Shown: positions 7,465-14,666 of the stretch, one piece after another
Position numbering within the stretch: the stretch's first letter is position 1
Layout: every line of letters begins with the position of its first letter
Source: an uncultured Eubacterium sp.
GTDB taxonomy: Bacteria > Bacillota > Clostridia > Lachnospirales > Lachnospiraceae
DNA length: 16,849 nt
Direction of reading: 5' to 3'
Assembly: GCA_900545725.1 (NCBI GenBank)
Contig: URAI01000051.1
Location: forward strand, 1 to 16,849
Position numbers and translations under genes: made by a program
The notes under the pieces: model-generated
The model's database searches: none
Told to the model about the DNA's origin: nothing
Seen by the model: the letters and a program-made list of their open reading frames with translations, nothing else

Positions 7465-8790
7465 ATGGATAAATATTTATCAAATGCAGAGAATATGCTG
7501 GATTTTATAAAGAAAAGCCCGAGTTGTTATCATGTTATTGATAACTTTAAGACTATGCTTGATAACAAAGGTTTTTGTGAGCTTAAGGAAAACAGATTAT
7601 GGAATATTAAAGAAGGAAACGGTTATTATACCGTGCGTGGTGATTCATCAATAATTGCGTTTTATATACCTTGTAAGGACTATAGTAATTATCAGATATG
7701 TGCATCGCACAGTGATTCCCCTTCTTTTAAGATAAAAGAGAATCCCGAAATGCTGACTGATGGACATTACGTGGAACTTAACGTGGAAAAATATGGTGGG
7801 ATGATATTTGCACCATGGTTTGACAGACCATTATCCATTGCAGGAAGAGTAGTAGTTAATGATACAGACACAGATTCATTAAGTGTAAGACTTGTAAATA
7901 TTGACAGGGATTTGGTGATGATACCTAATGTTGCAATACATATGAACAGGGATGTCAATGCCGGTTATAAATATAGTGCACAAAAGGATATGCTTCCAAT
8001 ACTGGGAGAAGAGACAGCCAAAGGCAGATTAAATGAGATAATAGCCGAAAGTGCAGGCGTTTCCGTACAAAACATAGCAGGTATGGATATGTTTTTATAT
8101 AACAGGGTATCATCGGCTATATGGGGAGCTGATAATGAGTTTATATCATCAACCAAACTTGATGATCTGGAATGTGCATATACAACTATGACAGGTTTTA
8201 TTGACAGCATTGGCAATAATAACAAGAGTGTGTCAGTATGCTGTGTATTTGATAATGAAGAGGTGGGGAGCACTACAAAGCAGGGGGCAGACTCAACAAT
8301 GCTTTCTGATGTACTTGAAAGAATTAATGAAAGCTGTAACAGAACAAGACAGCAGTATATGATGGCAATAGCGGACAGTTTTATGGTATCTGCTGATAAT
8401 GCACATGCTGTTCATCCACATCATCAGGATAAAGCTGACCCTACAAACAGACCGTATATGAACAGAGGAATAGTTATAAAATATAATGCTAATCAGAAGT
8501 ATACAACTGATTCAATATCAGCATCAATATTTAAAAAGATATGCCAAAAATCAGGAGTACCCATACAGTCATATATTAATCATTCTGATATTGCGGGGGG
8601 TTCAACACTTGGAAATATTGCTAATACACATGTGTCACTTAATACTGTAGACGTAGGTCTTGCACAGCTTGCCATGCATTCGCCATATGAGACAGCAGGT
8701 ATCAAGGATGTGACATATATGATAAAAGCTGTTAAAGAGTTTTATTCGACACATATCTATGCTGAAAATGATTTTTATAAGTTTATATAA
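7465..8790 (+). CDS. M18-family metalloaminopeptidase
   Basis: Cytoplasmic zinc aminopeptidase of family M18 (bacterial ApeB, yeast Ape1, aspartyl aminopeptidase), removing N-terminal residues, often acidic ones, from peptides. It has 441 residues, normal for the family. Zinc and catalytic motifs are all visible: SHSDSP with H82; LDDLECAY near 232-239 with the bridging aspartate; DNEEVGS at 263-269 with the catalytic and metal glutamates; SADNAHAVHP with D311; and SYINHSDIAGGST with H373. TAGGAG at 7447-7452 precedes the ATG by 12 bases, a little far. No signal peptide. It may share the HD gene's transcript, but no functional link is evident. It ends 64 bases before a cluster of hairpins. Confidence 0.93.
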   Translation: MDKYLSNAENMLDFIKKSPSCYHVIDNFKTMLDNKGFCELKENRLWNIKEGNGYYTVRGDSSIIAFYIPCKDYSNYQICASHSDSPSFKIKENPEMLTDGHYVELNVEKYGGMIFAPWFDRPLSIAGRVVVNDTDTDSLSVRLVNIDRDLVMIPNVAIHMNRDVNAGYKYSAQKDMLPILGEETAKGRLNEIIAESAGVSVQNIAGMDMFLYNRVSSAIWGADNEFISSTKLDDLECAYTTMTGFIDSIGNNNKSVSVCCVFDNEEVGSTTKQGADSTMLSDVLERINESCNRTRQQYMMAIADSFMVSADNAHAVHPHHQDKADPTNRPYMNRGIVIKYNANQKYTTDSISASIFKKICQKSGVPIQSYINHSDIAGGSTLGNIANTHVSLNTVDVGLAQLAMHSPYETAGIKDVTYMIKAVKEFYSTHIYAENDFYKFI

Positions 8791-8853
8791 TTACAATTAT
8801 CTAAAGTCAATTGAAGTTAATATTTAAAATAGTATTTATACTATTCTCTATTT

Positions 8854-8931
8854 CTGAGCAACATTTGCTGCGAAGAGGCGAAGAAAAATTTGCTCAGGCA
8901 ATTTTTCTTCTGCCATCAATGGCTATTTGTT
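8854..8931 (-). repeat. Dispersed hairpin repeat, copy 1
   Basis: Read on the minus strand, this matches the plus-strand sequence at 15752-15820: AACAAATAGCCAT(T)GATGGC, then a hairpin, then TTCGC and a terminal GTT(G/A)CTCAG, differing mainly by a short insertion near the end. The hairpin has 11-base perfect arms, GAAGAAAAATT (8880-8890) and AATTTTTCTTC (8900-8910), around a 9-base loop. It lies between converging genes and may serve as a terminator for both. Confidence 0.75.
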
Positions 8932-8951
8932 CTGTTCAGATACAAATAGCC
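8921..8951. repeat. Second inverted repeat in the hairpin cluster
   Basis: GGCTATTTGT at 8921-8930 is the exact reverse complement of ACAAATAGCC at 8942-8951, with an 11-base loop. The left arm is part of the dispersed repeat; the right arm is not found at the other copy, so it may mark an extra half-copy in inverted orientation. Confidence 0.65.
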
Positions 8952-8988
8952 GTGTGATAAAATAAGCTATCAGGCTTATTTTTCACAC
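8952..8988 (-). terminator. Hairpin immediately after thiD
   Basis: GTGTGA...AAAATAAGC pairs with GCTTATTTT...TCACAC: 15 pairs with a single bulged T at 8958 and a 6-base loop. It begins at the thiD stop codon. No good T run follows on either strand, so it may act with the neighbouring hairpins as a terminator or transcript-stabilising structure. Confidence 0.55.
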
Positions 8989-9773
8989 TATTCTGTAATC
9001 ATAAATGCATGATTCATAGGACCACTGCCATGTCCAAGGTCAAGCATTGCCATAAGAGCATTGGATATGTAAGTTTTGGCATTTTCAATAGATGTTTTTA
9101 AATCATATCCTTTAGCAAGATTAGAGGCAATAGCACTTGATAATGTGCAGCCGGTTCCGTGTGTATTAGGATTATCTATTCTGGTTCCATTAAACCATAC
9201 ATAACTGTCATTATAATATAATAAATCGTTAGCATCGTTAATATTATGACCGCCTTTACATAGTACGGCACAATTATAAGAATTGCTTATAACTGAGGCA
9301 GCCTTAATACAGTCATCTGCCGAATTAATAGTAATACCGCTTAATACCTCTGCTTCAGGAATATTAGGTGTTATTACAGTTGATATTGGAAGAAGTCTTT
9401 TTTTAAGAGTATCAATTGCAGCTTCATTAATTAACCTTGCACCGCTTGTAGCTACCATAACAGGGTCAACGACGATATTTTTGGCATTATACTGATGCAG
9501 TTTATCAGCAATTATGTTGATAAGTTCTGAGGAAGAAACCATGCCAATCTTAACGGCATCTGGGAATATATCTGTAAATATGCTGTCTAGCTGTTTTCCA
9601 AGAAATTCAGGTGTTACATCCATGATTGCCGATACTCCCATAGTATTCTGGGCAGTAAGAGAAGTGATTGCACTCATTGCATATATACCATTTGCCATCA
9701 TAGTCTTTATATCTGCCTGTATACCGGCACCACCGCTACAGTCACTTCCTGCGATTGTAAGAGCTGTTTTCAT
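8988..9773 (-). CDS. thiD: Hydroxymethylpyrimidine / phosphomethylpyrimidine kinase
   Basis: Phosphorylates hydroxymethylpyrimidine and then its monophosphate in thiamine synthesis or salvage. About 261 residues, full length for ThiD. The ribokinase-like fold is clear: LTIAGSDCSGGAGIQAD at the N-terminus binds substrate, DPVMVATSG follows near residue 100, then TPNIPEAE, LCKGGH, and HGTGCTLSSAIA with the anion hole and catalytic Asp/Cys region. Two ATGs are close together (9779 and 9773). AGGAGG at 9784-9789 leaves ten bases before 9773 but only four before 9779, and MKTALTIAG is the usual ThiD start, so I choose 9773. It is the only clear minus-strand gene, convergent with the aminopeptidase. 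No TPP riboswitch is visible, and no other thi gene lies in the window, so salvage is as likely as synthesis. Confidence 0.95.
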   Translation of the reverse strand: MKTALTIAGSDCSGGAGIQADIKTMMANGIYAMSAITSLTAQNTMGVSAIMDVTPEFLGKQLDSIFTDIFPDAVKIGMVSSSELINIIADKLHQYNAKNIVVDPVMVATSGARLINEAAIDTLKKRLLPISTVITPNIPEAEVLSGITINSADDCIKAASVISNSYNCAVLCKGGHNINDANDLLYYNDSYVWFNGTRIDNPNTHGTGCTLSSAIASNLAKGYDLKTSIENAKTYISNALMAMLDLGHGSGPMNHAFMITE

Positions 9774-9825
9774 CTTCATATGTCCTCCTGAATAAATTTT
9801 GATATTACGATTATAAACTTAAATA

Positions 9826-9854
9826 ATTATAAGACTGCGCCATGTTTTAGTCAA
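9826..9854 (-). promoter_or_regulatory. Promoter of thiD
   Basis: On the minus strand: TTGACT (9854-9849), exactly 17 bases, TATAAT (9831-9826). This near-consensus pair lies about 50 bases before the thiD start. The short leader leaves no room for a TPP riboswitch. Confidence 0.75.
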
Positions 9855-10107
9855 TGTGAATGTGAAAATGCTTTATTATAAATTTTATTAAAAATATTCA
9901 GATATAGATATCTATAAATGCTGTAATTAGAAAATGAAGATAGTGTAGATATATTTAGAGTAAATTAATGTAAAAAATGAAAAAATATCTTTAAAAATAT
10001 ATTTATCAGAATATAAATAATATTATTTATAACAAATTGTCTACATTTTTAAAATTAAACCAGAGATTTTTCTCTAGTTATTGCAATTATTCATTTTCTA
10101 CAATTGC
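9855..10107. other. AT-rich divergent intergenic region
   Basis: Between the divergent thiD and permease promoters lie about 250 bases of very AT-rich DNA. I see only weak structure: a small AGAGA-TTTT-TCTCT hairpin near 10062-10075 and an inverted repeat GCAATT...AATTGC at 10083-10107. There is no gene, tRNA or recognisable riboswitch on either strand. Confidence 0.5.
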
Positions 10108-10137
10108 TTGCTTTTATAATGCTAAATATTGTATAAT
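10108..10137 (+). promoter_or_regulatory. Putative promoter of the ArsB/NhaD-type permease gene
   Basis: TTGCTT at 10108-10113, 18 bases, TATAAT at 10132-10137. A second TATAAT at 10115-10120 lacks a good -35. The leader would be about 80 bases. Confidence 0.45.
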
Positions 10138-10223
10138 ATCTACAAAAATAACGTGATAACTTAATAAAATCAGACAGTGGGTATTTTTATTCTAAGATTT
10201 ATTAAAAAGGAAAGGACATTATT

Positions 10224-11576
10224 ATGGCAGCAAAAATCACAGCGGTAACTATTTTTTTGGTAATGTTTTTATTAATTATCTTTAGCAGGATAGAAAGACA
10301 GTACATAACTCTTGCATGTGGAGCGTTGATGCTCATTCTTGTCTTTGGTGTATTTATGCAAAGCATTTATGAGATAACACAGACACTTAATCTGTCCTGT
10401 TTCTTTACAGTCGGTTTCTGGCACACATCGGGAAGGACTGAAACCATAAGTGGAATTAACTGGGATACTATAGTATTTATTCTTGGTATGATGATTATGG
10501 TTGAGGGAATGGCAAGAACAGGATTTTTCAGATGGCTGTGCATGTTTATATCAAAGCTTGTACATTATAGAAAGCTTCCGATATTTATTGCATTTATGTT
10601 TATGTCATTTGTACTTGCGATGTTTATTGATAGCATAACGGTTATTCTGTTTCTTGCAGCAGTAACAATTGAATTGTCAAGACTGCTTGAATTTAATCCG
10701 GTACCTATGATTTTATCAGATATATTCTGTGCCAATCTTGGAGGCTCCGCGACTATGTGTGGAGATCCGCCTAATATAATTATAGGAACCTCACTTGGAT
10801 ATTCTTTTTCAGATTTTATAATGCATACAGGTGCAATGGCAGCAATATCAATGATTGCTGTAGTGATTTATTTTTATTTTGCTTTCCGTAAGGAGTATGC
10901 TAATAATCCTGAAAATACAGTCGATATAAGTAAACTTCCATCGCCATCAGGCGTAATAACTGATAAGAAAGGATTTATTATCAGTACAATTATATTTATA
11001 ACGGCGGTTGTATTACTTGTAACACATGCATATACAGGACTTACAGTGTCATTTATAGGGGTATTTATAGCTGTAATTACATTAATAACATCAGGAAAAC
11101 ATGCACTTTCACTGCTTAAGAAAGTAGATTATAAGACATTACTTTTCTTTATAGGACTGTTTGTGGTTGTAAGTGGTCTTGAAAGGACAGGAATGTTAGA
11201 GATTGTTGCACAGCTAATTGAAAAAGCAAGTGGTGGTAATCTTAAGCTTATGATTGCAATTATTATATGGGTATCGGCTCTTGCAAGTGCATTTATTGAT
11301 AATATACCATTTGCTGCGACAATGCTTCCTGTAATAAGAACTATTGCCGTAACGCAGAATATTAAATTATCTGTTCTTGCATGGGCATTGTCTATGGGTA
11401 CGGATATAGGCGGCAGTGCAACACCGATTGGTGCATCAGCTAATGTAGTAGGAACGTCGGTTGCGGCCAAAGCGGGGCACCCTATTGGCTGGGGAGAATA
11501 TTGTAAAAAGAATCTTCCGCCGACAGTTATAACTCTTGTAATCAGTACATTATATATATTTGTTGTGTATATGTAA
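10224..11576 (+). CDS. SLC13/ArsB-NhaD-type ion transporter
   Basis: Membrane permease of the ion-transporter superfamily (ArsB, NhaD, P-protein and DASS relatives). It has 450 residues and about 11-12 hydrophobic segments. It shows the internal inverted duplication of the superfamily: ANLGGSATMCGDPPNIIIG at 170-188 in the first half and TDIGGSATPIGASANVVG in the second, each forming a hairpin tip of the substrate site, plus ALASAFIDNIPFAATMLPV, typical of the ArsB/P-protein branch. Segment 1 is preceded by almost no cytoplasmic tail. The start follows AAAGGA at 10210-10215. It lies 45 bases before the cytidylate-kinase-like gene and probably shares a transcript with it. The substrate (arsenite, sodium/proton exchange, or an organic anion) cannot be decided; no arsR or arsC is present, which argues against an arsenic operon. 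Confidence 0.87.
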   Translation: MAAKITAVTIFLVMFLLIIFSRIERQYITLACGALMLILVFGVFMQSIYEITQTLNLSCFFTVGFWHTSGRTETISGINWDTIVFILGMMIMVEGMARTGFFRWLCMFISKLVHYRKLPIFIAFMFMSFVLAMFIDSITVILFLAAVTIELSRLLEFNPVPMILSDIFCANLGGSATMCGDPPNIIIGTSLGYSFSDFIMHTGAMAAISMIAVVIYFYFAFRKEYANNPENTVDISKLPSPSGVITDKKGFIISTIIFITAVVLLVTHAYTGLTVSFIGVFIAVITLITSGKHALSLLKKVDYKTLLFFIGLFVVVSGLERTGMLEIVAQLIEKASGGNLKLMIAIIIWVSALASAFIDNIPFAATMLPVIRTIAVTQNIKLSVLAWALSMGTDIGGSATPIGASANVVGTSVAAKAGHPIGWGEYCKKNLPPTVITLVISTLYIFVVYM

Positions 11577-11621
11577 GTTATTAATTATTATTTATTTTAT
11601 ATAGAAAAGAGGTGCATTATT

Positions 11622-12242
11622 ATGCCAAAGCAGTTGGTTATATCTATAAGCCGTGAATATGGAAGCGGTGGACATGAGATAGCAGAGAAGCTGGCTGGGC
11701 TTTTAGAGCTTAAGCTGTATGACAGGAATCTTCTTGATGAAGTGGTAAAAAGTAATAATTTTAAGGAAAACAGACTTGAGAAATACGATGAAGTGCCTAA
11801 GAGATTTTTTGTATCAAAGACGGTAAAAGGCTTTAGTAATTCTCCTCAGGAGATAGTGGCACAGATGCAGTTTGATTATATGAAAGAGAAGGTGCAAAAT
11901 AAAGAGTCATTTATTATAGTAGGAAGATGTTCTGAGGAGAAATTAAGAGAGGCAGTAGATGATGACTGTATATTTATACCAATATTTATCAGGGCAGATA
12001 TAAGTAAACGTATAGTAAGAATAATGAGATTATATAATCTTAATTCAACCAAGGCAAAGGAAAAGATAAAAAGGCATGATAGAAACAGAAAAGCATATCA
12101 CAATTATTTTTGCAGTACCAGGTGGGGAGCTGCCTCTAATTATGATATAACTATCAATTCAGCTAAAATAGGCATAGAAAAGACCGTTAAAATAATAGCT
12201 GATTATATTACAGAAAGAATTAGTGAGACGACAGATATTTAA
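11622..12242 (+). CDS. Cytidylate-kinase-like family protein
   Basis: P-loop kinase-fold protein of the cytidylate kinase-like family (Pfam family Cytidylate_kin2), common in clostridia and without a settled function. It has 206 residues. SISREYGSGGHEIAEKLA at residues 8-25 is the family's P-loop-like N-terminus (GSGGHEI in place of a classic GxxxxGKS). FIIVGRCSEEKL, a basic helix KRIVRIMRLYNLNSTKAKEK and DRNRKAYHNYF follow, the last resembling a lid region. It begins 45 bases after the permease stop with GAGGTG and the ATTATT-ATG start context. There is no terminator between, so co-transcription is likely. True CMP kinase activity is unproven: canonical cmk has a different N-terminal motif. 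Confidence 0.83.
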   Translation: MPKQLVISISREYGSGGHEIAEKLAGLLELKLYDRNLLDEVVKSNNFKENRLEKYDEVPKRFFVSKTVKGFSNSPQEIVAQMQFDYMKEKVQNKESFIIVGRCSEEKLREAVDDDCIFIPIFIRADISKRIVRIMRLYNLNSTKAKEKIKRHDRNRKAYHNYFCSTRWGAASNYDITINSAKIGIEKTVKIIADYITERISETTDI

Positions 12243-12270
12243 TTATAACTTATTAAAAGATTAAAGTGTG

Positions 12271-12337
12271 TATACAGGCATGGAAAATTTATATTGTGGA
12301 TTTCAAGATTTGCAATATAATTTTTCATGCCTGTATG
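12271..12337. terminator. Long stable hairpin after the kinase-like gene
   Basis: TATACAGGCATG at 12271-12282 pairs with CATGCCTGTATG at 12326-12337, and the stem goes on inward (AAAATT, one bulged T, then ATATTG) for about 24 pairs around a short loop. It begins 29 bases after the stop codon. There is no long T run, so it may be a terminator, a processing site or a small palindromic repeat. Confidence 0.6.
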
Positions 12338-12553
12338 AATTTAAAGAATCAATGTATCTTTGGCTATGACCGGCAGGACATTTATTAGTAGTATATGTTA
12401 TCATAATGTATTTTTGATTTGAGATTTTTTTTAGCTTATTAATGGTAAGTTGTTGGATTACATAAATAATGTTATAATGTTATTGAAAAATATATTGAGA
12501 TATATTTTTTATATATAGTATATATAAATGTGGACTCAACACATGGAGGAATT
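12338..12553 (+). other. AT-rich stretch upstream of the tnpB fossil
   Basis: No gene. It holds a promoter-like pair, TTGTTG at 12450-12455, 17 bases, TATAAT at 12473-12478, and an all-A/T hairpin AAAAATATAT-TGAG-ATATATTTTT at 12486-12509. The mobile element's left end should lie here, but I cannot place it. GGAGG at 12545-12549 would serve the small open frame at 12554. Confidence 0.4.
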
Positions 12554-12864
12554 ATGTATATTTATGGCATGGAAATATGGAAATCTAAAAACAGATTGGA
12601 CAGAGGAAAAGTAAAGCTGCCTAAACTACGGGGATAGATTTGGGCATTAAAGATTTATCAATAAGAGAATGGTCGTGTCCTGTTTGTGGTGCAAAACATG
12701 ACAGAGGCATTAACACTGCAAAAATATACTGGCAGAGGGATTACGGCAAATAGCATAAAAAGAATAACTGGATAGGGAAGGTACTGCCCGAATTAACGCC
12801 TGTGGAGATAGTAGGTTGCGAGGTCTGTGAAGCAGGAAGCCCATTGGCTTTAGACAATGGGTAG
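12554..12864 (+). pseudogene. tnpB: tnpB (IS200/IS605 OrfB) fossil, collapsed
   Basis: Remains of the RNA-guided nuclease TnpB carried by IS200/IS605 elements. From ATG 12554 a 27-codon frame ends in GKVKLPKLRG, matching the KLPKLG segment that normally lies well before the first RuvC motif. A frame change then gives GIDLGIKDLS (RuvC-I, 12631-12660, catalytic Asp at 12637-12639), joined directly to WSCPVCGAKHDRGINTAKIY, the C-terminal zinc finger and RuvC-III Asp region. About 100 or more residues that should separate these, including RuvC-II, are missing, and so is the N-terminal half. A TAG at 12751 interrupts the frame, which otherwise continues through ELTPVEI to SPLALDNG and ends at 12864 inside the element's right-end hairpin. 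It cannot make an active nuclease. Confidence 0.85.
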
Positions 12865-12869
12865 GTCAC
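12840..12869 (+). mobile_element. Right end of the IS200/IS605-type element
   Basis: A hairpin CCCATTG (12840-12846), loop GCTTTAGA, CAATGGG (12855-12861), followed by TAGGTCAC. Its placement over the 3' end of tnpB and the GGGTAgnTCAC tail fit the right ends of IS605-type elements, where the same sequence forms the 3' scaffold of the guide (omega) RNA. The exact end of the element is inferred. It stops 26 bases before the start codon of the next gene. Confidence 0.7.
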
Positions 12870-12895
12870 TACAAATGTAAAAGGATGGAAATATT

Positions 12896-13765
12896 TTGAA
12901 CGAAGAGATATATACAGTTAAGATGGACAGACCATTAGGTTCTGTTCACCCGGATATTCCCACTATGGTATATCCGGTTAATTATGGATATGTAGAAGGA
13001 ATTATGGCTAAGGATGGCGAAGAACAGGATGCTTATGTTTTAGGTATTGACGTTCCGTTAGATGAGTTTACCGGAAAGCGTATAGCTATAGTCCACAGGA
13101 ATGATGATATAGAAGATAAATGGATAATTGTTCCTGAAAATATTATGTATACAAGGCAGCAGATTGCTGATATGATACATTTTCAGGAGCAGTATTTTGA
13201 CAGCTATATTGAAATGGTTAATGAAGAAATGTGGGATGCTTATGATAAGAATGAGCAGAAACTCGGATATCTTATCCCAAGAAGCAGGGCAAAAGAGCTT
13301 GAAGATGGGGAGTATCATGTAGTTGTTATGATATATACAATGGATTATCAGGGAAGATTTTTAACAACACAAAGGTCGCGTAATAAGACTAATCCGCTTA
13401 AATGGGAGGTTACAGGAGGTTCCATACTTTCAGGAGAGAATGCTGAGGATGGGGCAATAAGAGAATTACAGGAAGAGACCGGTATATGTGTAGGAAAAGG
13501 AGACATGATACAGATTTACAGGTATGTTGATGATAACAGACATTGCATTTATCATGGCTTTTTTAATTATCTTGCCAATAATAATTCCTGTGATATTATA
13601 TTACAGGAAGGCGAGACAATGAATTACCGTTTTCTTGATTATCACGAATTTGAAGAGCTTGTAAAGTCTGATAGATTTGTAAGGTCTGAACAGGGAAGAT
13701 TTATAAAGTTCCAGAAGGATATTGAGAGAATTATTGATAGGTATATGAAGAAAAAGCAAAAATAA
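12896..13765 (+). CDS. Inorganic-pyrophosphatase-like domain fused to a Nudix hydrolase
   Basis: Two-domain protein of 289 residues, probably cytoplasmic. Residues 6-105 resemble the short clostridial form of family I pyrophosphatase: VYPVNYGYVEG, then DGEEQDAY (40-47, in place of DGDPxD: the second metal Asp is Glu here) and DDIEDK (70-75, the later Asp/Lys cluster). From about 111 (MWDAYDKNEQKLGYLIPRSR) a Nudix domain of the kind seen in IDI-like hydrolases begins; its Nudix box at 175-197 fits GX5EX7REUXEEXGU exactly (E181, R189, E190, E193, E194). It may cut a nucleoside or other diphosphate and then hydrolyse the released pyrophosphate, which is inference. The start is TTG at 12896 after GGATGG at 12883-12888; no in-frame ATG comes before residue 10. 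The 5' leader lies against the IS right end. Confidence 0.86.
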   Translation: MNEEIYTVKMDRPLGSVHPDIPTMVYPVNYGYVEGIMAKDGEEQDAYVLGIDVPLDEFTGKRIAIVHRNDDIEDKWIIVPENIMYTRQQIADMIHFQEQYFDSYIEMVNEEMWDAYDKNEQKLGYLIPRSRAKELEDGEYHVVVMIYTMDYQGRFLTTQRSRNKTNPLKWEVTGGSILSGENAEDGAIRELQEETGICVGKGDMIQIYRYVDDNRHCIYHGFFNYLANNNSCDIILQEGETMNYRFLDYHEFEELVKSDRFVRSEQGRFIKFQKDIERIIDRYMKKKQK

Positions 13766-13831
13766 TCCGATATTCTAAATATATGGTGATTTTATTATTC
13801 ATACGATTGATTTACGTTGCAGGCGTTACAA

Positions 13832-13861
13832 ATCAGATTTTATCGTACAGCACAATCTGAT
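13832..13861. other. Inverted repeat upstream of the FliD-like gene
   Basis: ATCAGATT at 13832-13839 and AATCTGAT at 13854-13861 are exact reverse complements with a 14-base loop, 45 bases before the next start codon. It could be an operator or a short leader hairpin; nothing else marks its role. Confidence 0.4.
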
Positions 13862-13906
13862 ATTTGGCTTACGATTATTAAAAATGACTGCGGAATGGAG
13901 ATTATT

Positions 13907-14593
13907 ATGAGAGTTGTTGGAAATTATGGAAGCACATTACTTGATTATATCAATAACAAAAACAGTATAAGTGATATTCTTAATTACAAGGTAACAGGAA
14001 GTGCCTTATCAGAAGAAGCTAAAGCTAATCTTAAGGCACATGGAATTGTATTTGGAAATGATACAGATTCAAAAGAACTAAAAGCAGCTTATTCACAGAC
14101 AGCTAAGTCGGCTGCAGCTCTTAGAAGTTCATTAATAATACTTACCAGTAAAGGAGAGGATTCTTTATTTGCAAAGGATTCCATTGACAATAACAAAGTA
14201 TATAATGCACTTAAGGATTTTGTTGATAATTACAATGGCATGCTTGATGGAATGGATAGTGTAGGTGGAACTTCTAATACCAGTTATAAAGAAGAACTTG
14301 CAGCACTTATAAAGGGCAGTTCTGATAAGCTTAGTAAGGCTGGAATAACAGTCGGTGCTGATGGCAAGCTGGTATTTGACAAAACATCACTTACAGATGA
14401 GGAGGCATTAGCAGTTAAAGAAGCATTTTATGCCAATACTGATTTTACAGAGGCAGTAGCTAATAAGAGCATATATGTCGAGGCTGCTGCGATATCGGCA
14501 ATGTATTCGCTGAAAACTTCTAATTATTCAGGAGATGCCACATATCAGGAAGGATATAATACATTACTTAGTAATTTTACTAAGAGTGTATAA
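13907..14593 (+). CDS. FliD C-terminal-like protein outside a flagellar cluster
   Basis: 228 residues, no signal peptide or membrane segment, rich in Ala, Ser, Asn and Lys and probably helical. Residues around 95-175 (VYNALKDFVDNYNGMLDGM, then a spacer, LSKAGITVGADGKLVFD, then an LF-like ending FYANTDF) resemble the C-terminal domain of the flagellar cap FliD, where a long helix xxFVxxYNxL precedes GITxxxDGKLxxD. The D0/D1 coiled-coil arrangement cannot be checked by eye, and no other flagellar gene is near. The start is ATG 13907 with GGAG six bases upstream; frames extending further upstream have no ribosome-binding site. It could be a cytoplasmic or surface protein that only shares this fold. 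I am sure the gene is real, less so of the name. Confidence 0.7.
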   Translation: MRVVGNYGSTLLDYINNKNSISDILNYKVTGSALSEEAKANLKAHGIVFGNDTDSKELKAAYSQTAKSAAALRSSLIILTSKGEDSLFAKDSIDNNKVYNALKDFVDNYNGMLDGMDSVGGTSNTSYKEELAALIKGSSDKLSKAGITVGADGKLVFDKTSLTDEEALAVKEAFYANTDFTEAVANKSIYVEAAAISAMYSLKTSNYSGDATYQEGYNTLLSNFTKSV

Positions 14594-14602
14594 TTGTTTA
14601 TT

Positions 14603-14633
14603 TTGTTAAATATACAATTTGTGGTTATATAAT
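14603..14633 (+). promoter_or_regulatory. Possible promoter of mnmA
   Basis: TTGTTA at 14603-14608 and TATAAT at 14628-14633, separated by 19 bases, longer than ideal. It lies in the 73-base gap between the FliD-like gene and mnmA. Confidence 0.35.
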
Positions 14634-14666
14634 TAGTTCAATATTTTTAGAATGGAAGAATGATTA

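Noticed and set aside
9780..9854. TPP riboswitch before thiD
   Set aside because: The near-consensus promoter leaves a leader of only about 45 bases, and no CTGAGA or ACCTGA core is seen on the minus strand.
10224..12242. Arsenic-resistance operon
   Set aside because: The permease has ArsB-like motifs, but no arsR, arsC, arsA or arsD lies nearby; the partner is a kinase-like protein.
12554..12637. Independent 27-residue small protein
   Set aside because: It has a good ribosome-binding site, but its end matches the KLPKL segment of TnpB, so it is better read as part of the fossil.
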